Positions 25,236-33,539 of a DNA stretch of 64,000 nt are shown here, one piece after another (within the stretch, counting starts at the first letter, position 1; the number at the start of each line of letters is the position of its first letter). The notes under the pieces were generated by a model. That model was not told the origin of the DNA. It ran no database searches and saw only the letters and a list, made by a program, of their open reading frames with translations. Made by a program: the position numbers and the translations under genes. The stretch lies in assembly GCF_029338255.1 (NCBI RefSeq), contig NZ_CP119788.1, forward strand, positions 62,001 to 126,000. The letters run 5' to 3'. This DNA comes from Haloarcula halobia. Lineage in GTDB: Archaea; Halobacteriota; Halobacteria; Halobacteriales; Haloarculaceae.

Positions 25236-25962
25236 AAAACCACCGCTTCCTTAGCTTCCGAAGCGTCCTAAGCTCGTGGGTACATAAAGAATACACACAC
25301 CAGTGGTTCCGAAGCCACAGTTCTTTATAACCCCCTCTCACTCCACTGTTTCCGAAGCTATGCGAAAGACAGCTCATCACGCATTCCGAAAGGGAACTAA
25401 TATTCACCAAAGAATTAAGACAATAACACCTGAACCATCACCGTACTAGCGCGAAAAATACGTGATAGAAAATAAATATGTCTAGTGAGAAAGGACAAAA
25501 CCTATCTGAAAAACTGATCTTAGTTGATTGCCGGTGTGTCTTTCACTGATCCCTTTCCTTCTCTCATAGATAGCTTCGGAAATGGTGGAGTGAGGGTTTG
25601 TGAAATCTGGTCTCAGGAAAAGCTCCGGAAACAGTGGAGGGTCATACTCACATCCATCCAGCTCCAAGCTCGCGTTCATCGTTTCAGCATCGAACTGGCC
25701 TGACTCAATATCGAGATTTCAGTTCGTCTACGCCTTCAGAAGCTTCTCTAGACTAGTACTGTCCATGCGTGTCGCTCGTCTCGACCTACCTAGCACAAAG
25801 CTCCGGAAGTGGTGGAGGGGGTTCATTATCTCGCACAATAGCTCCGGAAACGGTGGAGGGTTGAATCCCCTTCCATATCCAGCTCTTCCGATGCTACTGA
25901 TACCCTGCTAATCTCTTGTTTACGTCGTCCTTACCGGGGATTGCTCCGGAAAAGCTGGAGGG
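25236..25962. repeat. Replication origin 2: origin recognition boxes and AT-rich unwinding region
   Basis: Consensus AGCTCCGGAAACGGTGGAGG. Forward copies at 25572-25596 (variant with CTTCGG), 25621-25641, 25799-25820, 25840-25860 and 25942-25962. A reversed copy is at 25332-25359, and weaker reversed copies are near 25300-25316 and 25238-25265. Between the reversed and forward sets (25385-25560) the DNA is AT-rich (GAAAATAAATATG), a good unwinding-element candidate. A further reversed box is at 23881. The layout is that of haloarchaeal Orc-dependent origins. Confidence 0.88.
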
Positions 25963-25974
25963 TATTGCGTCCAA

Positions 25975-26020
25975 TCTTACCAAACATTTATTCTTTGCCA
26001 ATCTCTATTGTTTGGTAAGA
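25975..26020. repeat. Inverted repeat TCTTACCAAACA (right border of origin 2 unit)
   Basis: Arms TCTTACCAAACA (25975-25986) and TGTTTGGTAAGA (26009-26020), perfect over 12 bp with a 22-base spacer. The right arm ends two bases before the ATG of the gene at 26023, so a bound protein would also control that gene's start. Confidence 0.75.
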
Positions 26021-26022
26021 CA

Positions 26023-26361
26023 ATGCCCGGCCAACCACCATCTCCCGATTCGCTTCCCCAGTATCTTGCTGAGGGCGTCCCAAAGCAAGATGACGCAGAC
26101 CTGCGCGCCCTCCAGGATTGGATCGATGATCTCCTCGAGTACCGCCAGGACGTCGCCACCGAAGATATCGACGCCGGCGAGGGTGAGTCAATCGAAGCTG
26201 TCGAGGAATCGAGTGGCGGGACGGTGGTGATCAAGAAGGTCAGTTGTGGCAAGGACAACTGCAAATGTCAATCTGGTGAACTACATGGCCCTTACAAGTA
26301 TATCGTCCGCCGACAGGGCGACAGCCTCAATTGGGAGTACAAAGGGCCTGTCTCTGAGTAA
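26023..26361 (+). CDS. Small haloarchaeal protein with Cys motif (DUF6788-like)
   Basis: 112 residues from ATG 26023 (26008 is an alternative start within the repeat). MPGQPPSPDSLPQYLAEGVP is a proline-rich start, the middle is an acidic helix (ALQDWIDDLLEYRQ), and the C-terminus has KVSCGKDNCKCQSGELHGPYKY, a C-x4-C-x-C plus HGPY pattern found in a family of short proteins of unknown function. Such genes commonly follow plasmid origins in haloarchaea. The perfect inverted repeat touching its start suggests autoregulation. Family name from memory. Confidence 0.6.
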   Translation: MPGQPPSPDSLPQYLAEGVPKQDDADLRALQDWIDDLLEYRQDVATEDIDAGEGESIEAVEESSGGTVVIKKVSCGKDNCKCQSGELHGPYKYIVRRQGDSLNWEYKGPVSE

Positions 26362-26446
26362 TTAGCGGTGGATTCACACCCGATTGTCGATGTCGCGCGT
26401 GAGCAGATGATCGACGTGGCTGACCGCGCTATTCGCTAATGTACCG

Positions 26447-26899
26447 TTAAGGTGGGTTTGACGCACTATTCAGCCGATCCAGTTCATCATCCTCGTACGC
26501 TGCTCGCCACATTGCATGGACGGCACGAGCCACGAGTGAGACCTCGGTTACGTCGATACACGACGGTTCGGCATCCGTCGTCGCAGTCTCGGGCGGAGGG
26601 TGGAAGTGAATTTCGGATGAATGTGTGTTTGGGTGGCGATCAAATCGCCAGTTGATGTCAGCGGAATCGACGTAATGAAACGAATACATCCCCAGTTCGC
26701 TCCACTGGATATCGAGCCGAGCGCTGTCGGCGTCGCCGAGCCCGTCAGTGAGACTAATCTGCAGTTCCGTGGGGGCGACGACGTCATCGTACGATGTTGT
26801 CTCGATTAACGGTTCGAGTTCCAGCCAGAGATCACGAATTCGCTGGAGCGCCGGGAGATAAATCGGCCCGAACTCGCCGGCACGGTCGTTGTCGCTCAT
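26447..26899 (-). CDS. Partner protein of a regulator module (copy 1)
   Basis: 150 residues from ATG 26899. Contains ELQISLTDGLGDADSARLDI, MYSFHYVDSADINWRFDRHP and SSEIHFHPPPE, an alternating strand pattern ending in a helix (LVARAVHAMWRAAYEDDEL). It overlaps the end of the upstream winged-helix gene by four bases (ATGA). A similar two-gene arrangement recurs at 38015-39016. Function unknown; the pair could be a toxin-antitoxin-like or regulatory module. Confidence 0.6.
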   Translation of the reverse strand: MSDNDRAGEFGPIYLPALQRIRDLWLELEPLIETTSYDDVVAPTELQISLTDGLGDADSARLDIQWSELGMYSFHYVDSADINWRFDRHPNTHSSEIHFHPPPETATTDAEPSCIDVTEVSLVARAVHAMWRAAYEDDELDRLNSASNPP

Positions 26900-27408
26900 A
26901 CCGCGAACTGTTGGCTGGCTTCGTCGTATGCGAGTGCGAGCTGGGCGACCGCGAGATTCTGTCGCGTCGTTCGCCATGCAGTTAGGTCGTCCCACCCCTC
27001 CATCTCGTCGGCGTCGAGTTGCTGGGCGAGTTCTTCAGGTGATACCACGTCGTAGCGGTCCTCGTAGCGCCGGATCTCGGCTTTCATTTCCTTGATGCCG
27101 TTGAGCAACTCCGTCCGGCTCGCTTCGTCACGAAGCTCACGGATCCGGGACATCAATATCCGGTCACTGTTTCGCTTGTACAGCGTTGTTCGACCGTCTT
27201 GATCCGTCTCCGCGAAGCCCGTGTTCACGAGTGTCTTGCAGTGGCGGCGTGCCGTCGGCTCGCTCACGAGTGCGCGGTCGGCTATCTCGGCTGCTGACTG
27301 CCCGTCGTGAGTCTGTTCGACGATTTCGTACACCCGCTCGAACGGCGTGGTCTCCGCTTTCCAGTCCGCTTTGACCTGCTGGTTGACATCGTCCCACGTC
27401 TCGGTCAT
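26896..27408 (-). CDS. Winged-helix transcriptional regulator with coiled-coil tail (module copy 1)
   Basis: 170 residues from ATG 27408 (MTETWDDV). Residues ~25-75 form a winged helix (AAEIADRALVSEPTARRHCKTLVNTGF), followed by a helical/coiled-coil part (SRIRELRDEASRTELLNGIK, EMKAEIRRYEDRYDVVSPEEL). This is the haloarchaeal regulator family usually found next to a short partner gene. It overlaps that partner by four bases. The AT-rich stretch at 27430-27460 upstream is the likely promoter. Homologous module at 38477-39016. Confidence 0.72.
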   Translation of the reverse strand: MTETWDDVNQQVKADWKAETTPFERVYEIVEQTHDGQSAAEIADRALVSEPTARRHCKTLVNTGFAETDQDGRTTLYKRNSDRILMSRIRELRDEASRTELLNGIKEMKAEIRRYEDRYDVVSPEELAQQLDADEMEGWDDLTAWRTTRQNLAVAQLALAYDEASQQFAV

Positions 27409-27487
27409 ACTGGGTGCTACGCTCTCTGGAAACAAATAGATTTCTTAAGAAAATATTCTTTCCAACAGTGCTTGTGCAGAAGCATTG

Positions 27488-27700
27488 TCAGGCTACCTGC
27501 TCCTCTAATGTGTCTCGGTGCGACCGGATGGTCGTCGCAGTGACGCTCGCCGCCGCAGCGACTTCCGCCTGCGTTAGCCATCGTCCCTCTTCGCGACCCG
27601 CTTTGTACAGACAGGCGGCACAAAGCGCTGGAACGCGAAAGCCCGCAAGGGGGCGCAACCGACGGGGATACCCGCTGCCGTCGAGACCAGATTCATTTTA
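27488..27700 (-). pseudogene. C-terminal remnant of a TFB-type transcription factor
   Basis: Minus-strand frame reads VPALCAACLYKAGREEGRWL followed by TQAEVAAAASVTATTIRSHR and ends at a TGA (27488-27490). This is the second cyclin-like repeat of haloarchaeal TFB proteins (AAxxLY...LTQ..VA...V...TLR). The part before it (LDGSGYP) is out of place and no start exists. Only the last ~65 residues remain. It lies upstream of the regulator module. Assignment by pattern. Confidence 0.5.
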
Positions 27701-27961
27701 GCCCGGACTGGGCGCTCGCGGTACGGAGAGCGCCCGCACGCCCGGAATGGTCGGTCGCGAGCGACGCGGAGGGCGGAAGCGGCGAGCGGGGCGTGCCGTA
27801 ACAAAGAACCTGTTCAACCGGGCTCGACGCTTACTGACACAGCCGATATCCTGGTGGATTCAGAAAGGGCGAGGCCGTCTCGGTTGCTCCCCGACTCCGT
27901 AAGCACCACAGGCACGAGGAGCGCAGCGTGGGTCGCGGGATGCCGAGCGGCCGAGGGCTTT
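27701..27961. other. GC-rich intergenic DNA with inverted repeats
   Basis: No gene. Contains short inverted repeats such as GGGCGCTC...GAGCGCCC (27708-27735) and GC-rich motifs of the kind scattered between haloarchaeal genes. No function can be assigned. Confidence 0.35.
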
Positions 27962-28263
27962 CTATGCGTCGGCGACCTCGTCGATGAAGTCCTCGTCCAA
28001 CTGCTGTTTCAACACTCGGAGGTTGGCCGCTTCCTCGGCGCCGACGAGCGCTTTGAGCTGCTCGAAGGTGATCCCATCGTCGTAATAGGCGGCGCCGATC
28101 TCTTGGGTGAGTGCGTCGTCGTGAGCGACGTCTTGGAGGTACTCCCGAAGCGCGGTCACGAGCACATCTGTTCGGTCTTCCCCAAGGACTGCGGCCAGTG
28201 CGTCGGCCCGATCGATGAGGCGATTGGGGCCCGAAACTGCACGCGTTTCTTATCGCCGCTCAT
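27962..28263 (-). pseudogene. Ribbon-helix-helix antitoxin-like gene with a frameshift
   Basis: From ATG 28263 the frame reads MSGDKKRVQFRAP and then breaks; moving one base inside the run GGGGCCC near 28229 restores a continuous protein (NRLIDRADALAAVLGEDRTD, then VLVTALREYLQDVAH), which ends at 27962. The complete product would be about 100 residues: ribbon-helix-helix N-terminus and helical C-terminus, as in plasmid antitoxins. The break is a single base in a homopolymer, so a sequencing error is as likely as a true mutation. No toxin gene follows it directly. Confidence 0.6.
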
Positions 28264-28325
28264 TATGTGTACAATGTGAGCATCACCGGTATCGGGAGTC
28301 GACCTTGTGGTGCAAAATACCGAAG

Positions 28326-28339
28326 TTATTTATATATTA
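28326..28339 (+). promoter_or_regulatory. TATA box of the regulator-nucleotidyltransferase operon
   Basis: TTATTTATATATTA lies 21-34 bases before the ATG at 28360, so the transcript would be leaderless or nearly so, as is usual in haloarchaea. This favours the start at 28360 over the longer frame from 28267. Confidence 0.65.
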
Positions 28340-28359
28340 CTTCGCTAGTATGCAACAGT

Positions 28360-29283
28360 ATGCTCACAGAAGGCGAGGTTCGCGCCCTCACTGCCCTCCA
28401 TGGTGAGCAGACGGTCTCTGACCTTGCAACGAATCTCGATCGAAGTCTCAGCTACACCTCCGAACTCGTCAAACGGCTCGAAACAGCTGGCCTCGTCGAG
28501 GCCCGCCGACAGGGGAAAACAAATCAGGTACGGCTGTCGGATGCAAGGGCACTCGAGTTACTCACGGACCTTACCCAGCAGTATTCACACATCGACTGGC
28601 CAGAACTGTTGTCAGGGTCAGCCCTCCGTGTCTGCTACTACCTCGATACCCCACGGGCTGCGACCGAACTCGCACGCCGCGCCGACGTCCACCGAAGCAC
28701 TGTCCACCGTACGCTTGCCCCGCTTCAACATCGCGGACTCGTTTACCAAACCGACAACGGGGCGTACGCACTGAACGACGGCTTCGAACAGCTGAGTACA
28801 TTCGCTCGTGAGCTTGCCCATCATGTCCACCGCCAGACTGTCGAAGAACAGACCGACACGTACAGGATTCTGTGGGAATCTCTCGACGAGTTCCTTGTGC
28901 AGACGCCGACCGAGATCACCGACGAGCACTTCATTTCGACAGGCCCAGACCAGTTTCAGCGATACGGCCTCCCACTCTTGACACGTGACCGCAGACACTA
29001 CCTCTATTCGGAGACGACGACCGAGCTCTCCCCGGAGATGTTGTGCTGCCACATGCTCGTGATCGATTTGGGCGCACGAACGCAGTCATACTGTTTGCTC
29101 CTGCTCAGTCACGTCGACATTGACCGCGACGAACTTCGAGCCCAAGCCACCAAGTACAGCGTCGAGGACATCGTCGACGACCTCTGCACGTATCTCGAAA
29201 CCAGCGGTACCCAGCGGACGTCCCGACTTCCCGAGTGGGAGGACGTTCAGGAGCTCGCTGATGAGTACGAGGTGACGCTATGA
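28360..29283 (+). CDS. MarR/ArsR-type winged-helix protein, probable antitoxin of a nucleotidyltransferase pair
   Basis: 307 residues from ATG 28360. Two tandem winged helices: residues 1-60 (LTEGEVRALTALHGEQTVSD...SLSYTSELVKRLE) and ~85-140 (LRVCYYLDTPRAATELARRA, DVHRSTVHRTLAPLQHRGLV). The rest (150-307) is a mixed alpha/beta domain without a name. It overlaps the nucleotidyltransferase gene by four bases (ATGA). The pair looks like an AbiEi/AbiEii-type toxin-antitoxin: regulator first, nucleotidyltransferase second. Antitoxin role is inferred. Confidence 0.7.
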   Translation: MLTEGEVRALTALHGEQTVSDLATNLDRSLSYTSELVKRLETAGLVEARRQGKTNQVRLSDARALELLTDLTQQYSHIDWPELLSGSALRVCYYLDTPRAATELARRADVHRSTVHRTLAPLQHRGLVYQTDNGAYALNDGFEQLSTFARELAHHVHRQTVEEQTDTYRILWESLDEFLVQTPTEITDEHFISTGPDQFQRYGLPLLTRDRRHYLYSETTTELSPEMLCCHMLVIDLGARTQSYCLLLLSHVDIDRDELRAQATKYSVEDIVDDLCTYLETSGTQRTSRLPEWEDVQELADEYEVTL

Positions 29284-30092
29284 GGGCGCGATTCGACAGC
29301 GCATATATTCGCTCAGAACTCGAGCGCATCGGCCAGCAGCTGGACAACCCACTCACCGTCTTTTTGATCGGCGGTGGGTCGATGGCATTTCGCGGACTCA
29401 AAGAGACGACCAAAGATATCGACTTCATCGTCACCTCCGGCGACGATTTGAGTCAGCTACAAGCGGTGCTACTTGAGCTGGGATACGATATCGTCCGGGA
29501 GCCGGACGAAGAGTACGAAGAGCTCGGTGCCCAGCGAATCCTGGAAAACGATGATGGGTGCCGAATCGACGTCTTCAACAAACAGGTGATCGGCAAACTG
29601 ATTCTGTCTCCAGGCATCCGTGAGCGAAGCGAGCGATACCTCGACCCAGGAAATCTCGTGGTCGAACTCGTGAGTCCAGAAGACATCTTCCTGTTCAAAG
29701 CGGTCGCCGGTCGGGTGGACGACATCGAGGATATGTTCTCGTTGATGCAGACTGGCCTCGAGTTCGATGTCGTCGAAGCGGAACTCGAGACGCAGGTCGA
29801 TCTCTTGGAGCAAGAGCTGTTCGTAACGTACGTCAACGAAGCGTTGACCGATCTCACCGAACAACACAACGTGACGACGTCGTTGCACGACCCCGTGGCG
29901 GAGATTACCGAGCGCGTATACGAGGAGCTCGAAGTGCTGCACGCGCTTGACGAACCGAAGTCGATGGCTGACCTGCAACAGGAGCTTGATTGGTCTGCAG
30001 CGGACGTACAGGAGATCCTGACACGACTGGAAGAGAAAGAAGCCGTTGCGGTAACCGATGGGCGCGTCGAACGTCGTTCAACGACGATTTGA
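29280..30092 (+). CDS. Nucleotidyltransferase-fold protein, probable toxin partner
   Basis: 270 residues. FLIGGGSMAFRGLKETTKDIDFIV (~22-45) contains the GG/GS and DxD motifs of the nucleotidyltransferase (MNT/AbiEii) fold, and GCRIDVFNK (~98) supplies a third acidic residue. The C-terminal part is helical, with a small winged-helix-like end (SMADLQQELDWSAADVQEIL). Such proteins transfer a nucleotide to tRNA or protein in AbiE-type toxins. It is translationally coupled to the upstream regulator. Its 3' end overlaps the convergent integrase by 15 bases. Cargo of the integrase-bearing element is plausible. Confidence 0.7.
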   Translation: MRARFDSAYIRSELERIGQQLDNPLTVFLIGGGSMAFRGLKETTKDIDFIVTSGDDLSQLQAVLLELGYDIVREPDEEYEELGAQRILENDDGCRIDVFNKQVIGKLILSPGIRERSERYLDPGNLVVELVSPEDIFLFKAVAGRVDDIEDMFSLMQTGLEFDVVEAELETQVDLLEQELFVTYVNEALTDLTEQHNVTTSLHDPVAEITERVYEELEVLHALDEPKSMADLQQELDWSAADVQEILTRLEEKEAVAVTDGRVERRSTTI

Positions 30093-31355
30093 CCGCGATG
30101 CTTGACCGGATACCAGAGAATCGTATTCGTCGAGTGCTTCTGTCGCTACATCACCCAGCTCGCCCGCCTCAATGTGGGAATAGCGCTCGCGAACCATCTC
30201 TTCGGAGTTATCGAGATATCGGGCCGCAACCGTGTAGCCGAATGCTCGGACGAGAACTTCGCCCATCCCTCGCCGACCGCCGTGTGGTGCGAGATAGTCG
30301 TGTTTTGGATGGTCGATATCGATTTCCGCTGTTCCTGAAAGTCGCTGAAGAATCGTCCGTGCTCCACCGGTCGTGATCGAGGGCGGCTGGATGTCTTCGT
30401 CAAGTGCCAGCAGGAGGTCACGAGCGTACTTTTCACGTCGTTCGTCGATTGCCTTCGGGCGTTCCCCTCGGTCGGCTAGCTCCTTCTGTAGGAGTTCTCC
30501 GAGTGTTCGCTGGTCGAACGTCGGGAACACCGGCCACCGCTCTGACGGTGGGTCCATCAGTTTGCGGTAGCTCCGTAACGGCGAGATAACTGGGTCAGGA
30601 AGAGAGGCGGCGTCCCACTGCTGTTTCTTCCGATAGACGTCCATACTCCCGTCCTCGAGGTTGATGTCTTCCCATCTGATACCACGGCGTCGTGGATCAT
30701 CTGGATCACGGAGGAGTTCACCCACGCGGACGGCGGTGTACGCGAGGACGAACACGAGTACCCGGTCGCGGGCGGCTTTCAGTGCCGCGTAGCGAGCCCG
30801 TTGCTTGTTGAGCGGATCCACGTCGTCGGGGAGGGTCGTGTACGCCTCGATGGCCTCACGTGCCTCCTCGTCGACGTGGCGGGTGAGCGCGTGGCGCTGC
30901 TCGGACGTCCAGGCCTGTTGGTCTCCGGGCTTGCGGCCGTCGTCCTCAGGAAGCGGTGCCATCGCGCTTGCTCGCTGTGCGTAGTGGGCCTCCAGATAGC
31001 CCTCATTGACACACCAGCCACACCACGCTGAGATGTACGCGTAGTATGTCTGGACCGTGTTCTGTTTGAGTCCCCGATCTCCGGCGAGGTGTCGAGCGTA
31101 CTCCCGGAAGACACGCTCGTCGAGATCGTCGAAGGTTGGTTCGCGGTCGGCGTCCTCGGGGATGATCCCGGTCCAGTCATCGTCGCCACGGTCGCCGGCG
31201 GCCCATTCGGCGAACCGTTCGAGCTCTCGCGCTGCGTTCCGCCGGTAGTTCCCTCCGTCGCCACCGCGACCCTTTCCCTTGTCCTGGAGATAGCGCTCGA
31301 ACGAGGCGGTGAGTGAACTCAATGGCGTTCGCCCCGTGGGTCTATTCTGGTCCAT
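30078..31355 (-). CDS. Tyrosine recombinase (XerC/D-like integrase)
   Basis: 425 residues. SAM-like N-terminal domain (SFERYLQDKGKGRGGDGG...RVFREYARHLAGDRGLKQNT) binds arms or core DNA. The catalytic domain has TAVRVGELLR (first Arg, ~215), then HGGRRGMGEVLVR (His-x-x-Arg, ~365) and YLDNSEEMVRERYSHIEAGE, where the nucleophile Tyr is in RERYSH. All essential residues are recognisable. It integrates or resolves mobile DNA. A truncated copy of its N-terminal domain is at 37689-38018. No att site or tRNA is seen next to it. Confidence 0.9.
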   Translation of the reverse strand: MDQNRPTGRTPLSSLTASFERYLQDKGKGRGGDGGNYRRNAARELERFAEWAAGDRGDDDWTGIIPEDADREPTFDDLDERVFREYARHLAGDRGLKQNTVQTYYAYISAWCGWCVNEGYLEAHYAQRASAMAPLPEDDGRKPGDQQAWTSEQRHALTRHVDEEAREAIEAYTTLPDDVDPLNKQRARYAALKAARDRVLVFVLAYTAVRVGELLRDPDDPRRRGIRWEDINLEDGSMDVYRKKQQWDAASLPDPVISPLRSYRKLMDPPSERWPVFPTFDQRTLGELLQKELADRGERPKAIDERREKYARDLLLALDEDIQPPSITTGGARTILQRLSGTAEIDIDHPKHDYLAPHGGRRGMGEVLVRAFGYTVAARYLDNSEEMVRERYSHIEAGELGDVATEALDEYDSLVSGQASRSNRR

Positions 31356-31812
31356 AGTGTTCTCTCGAAGTAGCCGACGTCGTCATTGACATTCTCCCAC
31401 CCCTAAAGAGTGAGCTTCCGCTTGCTACCATCTTCGCCTATACAATTTTTCGAGGAGAATCCCGCCGTTTACAGTAGTTGCCGATTCAAATCACAGAGCG
31501 CTCGCCGAGATACGACGAGAATGTTGAACTCCGGCTTGAGCTGGTTGTTCGAGCAGTGATGCGGGTAGGCGGTGATGGACGAGACGAGAAATTCATGGCG
31601 ACCGTCAGTCTCGCCAGTACGGAGGGGCGTGTTGACCCGGGCGCTAGGCAGGTGTTCGGAATGTGCATGAACAACTGATGAGCAGCGGTGAATTTCGGCA
31701 ACAGGCCACAACAATAATGTCGATCTGTCGTCCGTTCGGTCGAACAGCGAACTGATCCGTCAATTTCGACTGATATTGCGGCGAAAATAGCCAGATTGCG
31801 TAGAGATATCTC
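31356..31812. other. Intergenic region between integrase and transposase
   Basis: No gene recognised; several short frames (for instance 31478-31678) have no family features. The stretch directly before the transposase end (31740-31812) probably contains one end of that insertion sequence, but no inverted repeat pair could be confirmed by eye. Confidence 0.3.
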
Positions 31813-33462
31813 TCACGAGTCGGCGTTCCGCCCGGCGGAACGCCACGTCACAGGCATCTCCTTGCGCACGATATTCAGGAACGTTCGTGCAGGCACGCGC
31901 GGCTTCAACCGCTGTTCAATATCGAGGCTGATCTGTACCAGCAAGTCAACGACTAACCACATATCGTAGAGAATCACCGCAAATCCGAAGTAAAACACCC
32001 TCACAGCCGTGTTCCGTGATGTTGTCCACGCCAGGAAATCTTTGATCGACTTGTAGCTGTTCTCAATTCCCCACCTGCGGGCGTACCGCCCTATGATGCG
32101 GCGGGTACGCCCGCGTGCTGCTTTCGTACCATCGCTCACCTGGAGATTCGTCACGAACATCACCGTCGTATCTTCCTTCCGAGTTGAGGGAACCCCGACC
32201 AGGGTCGGGGTGACCGTCACAGATTCGCCTCCACTCGTCTTCTCCATCTCGTGGGATTGCTTGACTGCTACTTCGTGATCCATGGCGGCGACAAACCGAT
32301 CAACGCGGTTGTCCGATGACTTTCGGATCAAGTAGGAGAGACGCTTCTCTTCAAGCGCGTTGATGACGCCGATGCCGTCAAATTCGGCATCGGCATACAC
32401 CGTTCCAAGCGAGACATGATCACTCGCTATGTCAAGAAGTTTCTCAACGAGGACGCTCCGAGGGATGTAGCCGCGCAGCGGCCGCATCCCGAGCGTGAAT
32501 TTCACTTCCTCACCAACGACCGAAATCGTCGCCATCTTGTAACACCACGAGTAGGACTTGCTCGGTGGAGCGCCGGTACTCATCTGGAACTCATCACGGT
32601 CACCGTAGTATGCGACGTAGGTGATGTCGATCGCCACGTCGGCGTGGCGATCTATCGAATAGTACTGCTCAGCAGCCCATACCATCTCACCAATCGCACC
32701 GTTGACCATCGACGCGATCTCCATCGCGTCGAGTTGCTTGATGTACTGGAGATGCGTATCACCAGCAGGACCACCAGCCTCACGGGTCGTTTCTTCGTCG
32801 AACATTTGGCTCCCTTGGTTGGCAGCTGTTCCAGTTAGCCCGAGGTAACTCTGGAGATCGAGGAACGCAGTATCGGCATACTGCGTTCCCTCCTTGGGAC
32901 GGTCAAGATCGATCGCAGGGAAGACAATCTGACAGAGTGCATCCGTCACGTCCTTGGCTTTCTCGGTGACGTAGCGACGCTCCGTCCGGTTCGAAGAGTT
33001 GCTTTTGTCGGTTGGTTCGAGTGCACGCATTCCGAGCGGATTGCCCATGTCGTGGGCAACCGCGAGGATACGCTGTGCGGACTGTGTGATGAACGACTTG
33101 AGCCGGTCAGTGAAGCGATCACGCCATGCGCGGCCGAGCGTCGTTCGGCCTGGGGCCATCTTGTCTGGAGCGAACTGGTTGGGGTCGAAGCCGAGCGTGC
33201 TGGCACGCTCGGCGTCGGCGAGATACTCGTACAGTTCCGTGGTGGCGAATCCCGCGAGTTCCTTGCAGTAGAACGCCCGTATCATCGGACGATACTCGTA
33301 TTGAGCGTCCCATTCGTTTGCAGCCGTGCCAGAGATGGGTGTATCGCTGAACGTCAATCCGCAGACAGCGGTCAAGAGATCGGTGTCTTTGTGTATCAAT
33401 TCGGCAGCTTGGCGTTCGAGCCGCCTGATGGCCGGCTCGAACTCGGATGTCTTCTGTGACAT
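31813..33462 (-). CDS. Transposase, DDE type (IS4-like haloarchaeal ISH group)
   Basis: 549 residues, intact. An N-terminal helical region (FATTELYEYLADAERASTLG) is followed by the DDE core: Asp in DVAIDITYVAYYGDRDE (~278), Asp in LGTVYADAEFDGIGVI (~355), and Glu in ARRWGIENSYKSIKDFLAWT (~478). The C-terminal hydrophobic tail is YFGFAVILYDMWLVVDLLVQ. The frameshifted gene at 40647-42439 has the same order of motifs, and the protein at 20892 is a distant relative. The exact ISfinder family cannot be given without a search. Confidence 0.88.
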   Translation of the reverse strand: MSQKTSEFEPAIRRLERQAAELIHKDTDLLTAVCGLTFSDTPISGTAANEWDAQYEYRPMIRAFYCKELAGFATTELYEYLADAERASTLGFDPNQFAPDKMAPGRTTLGRAWRDRFTDRLKSFITQSAQRILAVAHDMGNPLGMRALEPTDKSNSSNRTERRYVTEKAKDVTDALCQIVFPAIDLDRPKEGTQYADTAFLDLQSYLGLTGTAANQGSQMFDEETTREAGGPAGDTHLQYIKQLDAMEIASMVNGAIGEMVWAAEQYYSIDRHADVAIDITYVAYYGDRDEFQMSTGAPPSKSYSWCYKMATISVVGEEVKFTLGMRPLRGYIPRSVLVEKLLDIASDHVSLGTVYADAEFDGIGVINALEEKRLSYLIRKSSDNRVDRFVAAMDHEVAVKQSHEMEKTSGGESVTVTPTLVGVPSTRKEDTTVMFVTNLQVSDGTKAARGRTRRIIGRYARRWGIENSYKSIKDFLAWTTSRNTAVRVFYFGFAVILYDMWLVVDLLVQISLDIEQRLKPRVPARTFLNIVRKEMPVTWRSAGRNADS

Positions 33463-33539
33463 CCTTTCAACACTGGTGAGCCGCTCCGGTTAGCCGCCCG
33501 TCTCATGCACAGAATCTGTCGTTCCGAACTCCTGATTAG

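Noticed and set aside
25572-25962. The GGAAACGGTGGAGG repeats as a CRISPR array
   Set aside because: Repeats are short, unequally spaced, occur in both orientations and adjoin an orc1/cdc6 gene. They are origin recognition boxes.
30078-31355. Integrase att site in a tRNA gene
   Set aside because: No tRNA gene or direct repeat could be recognised near the integrase within the window.
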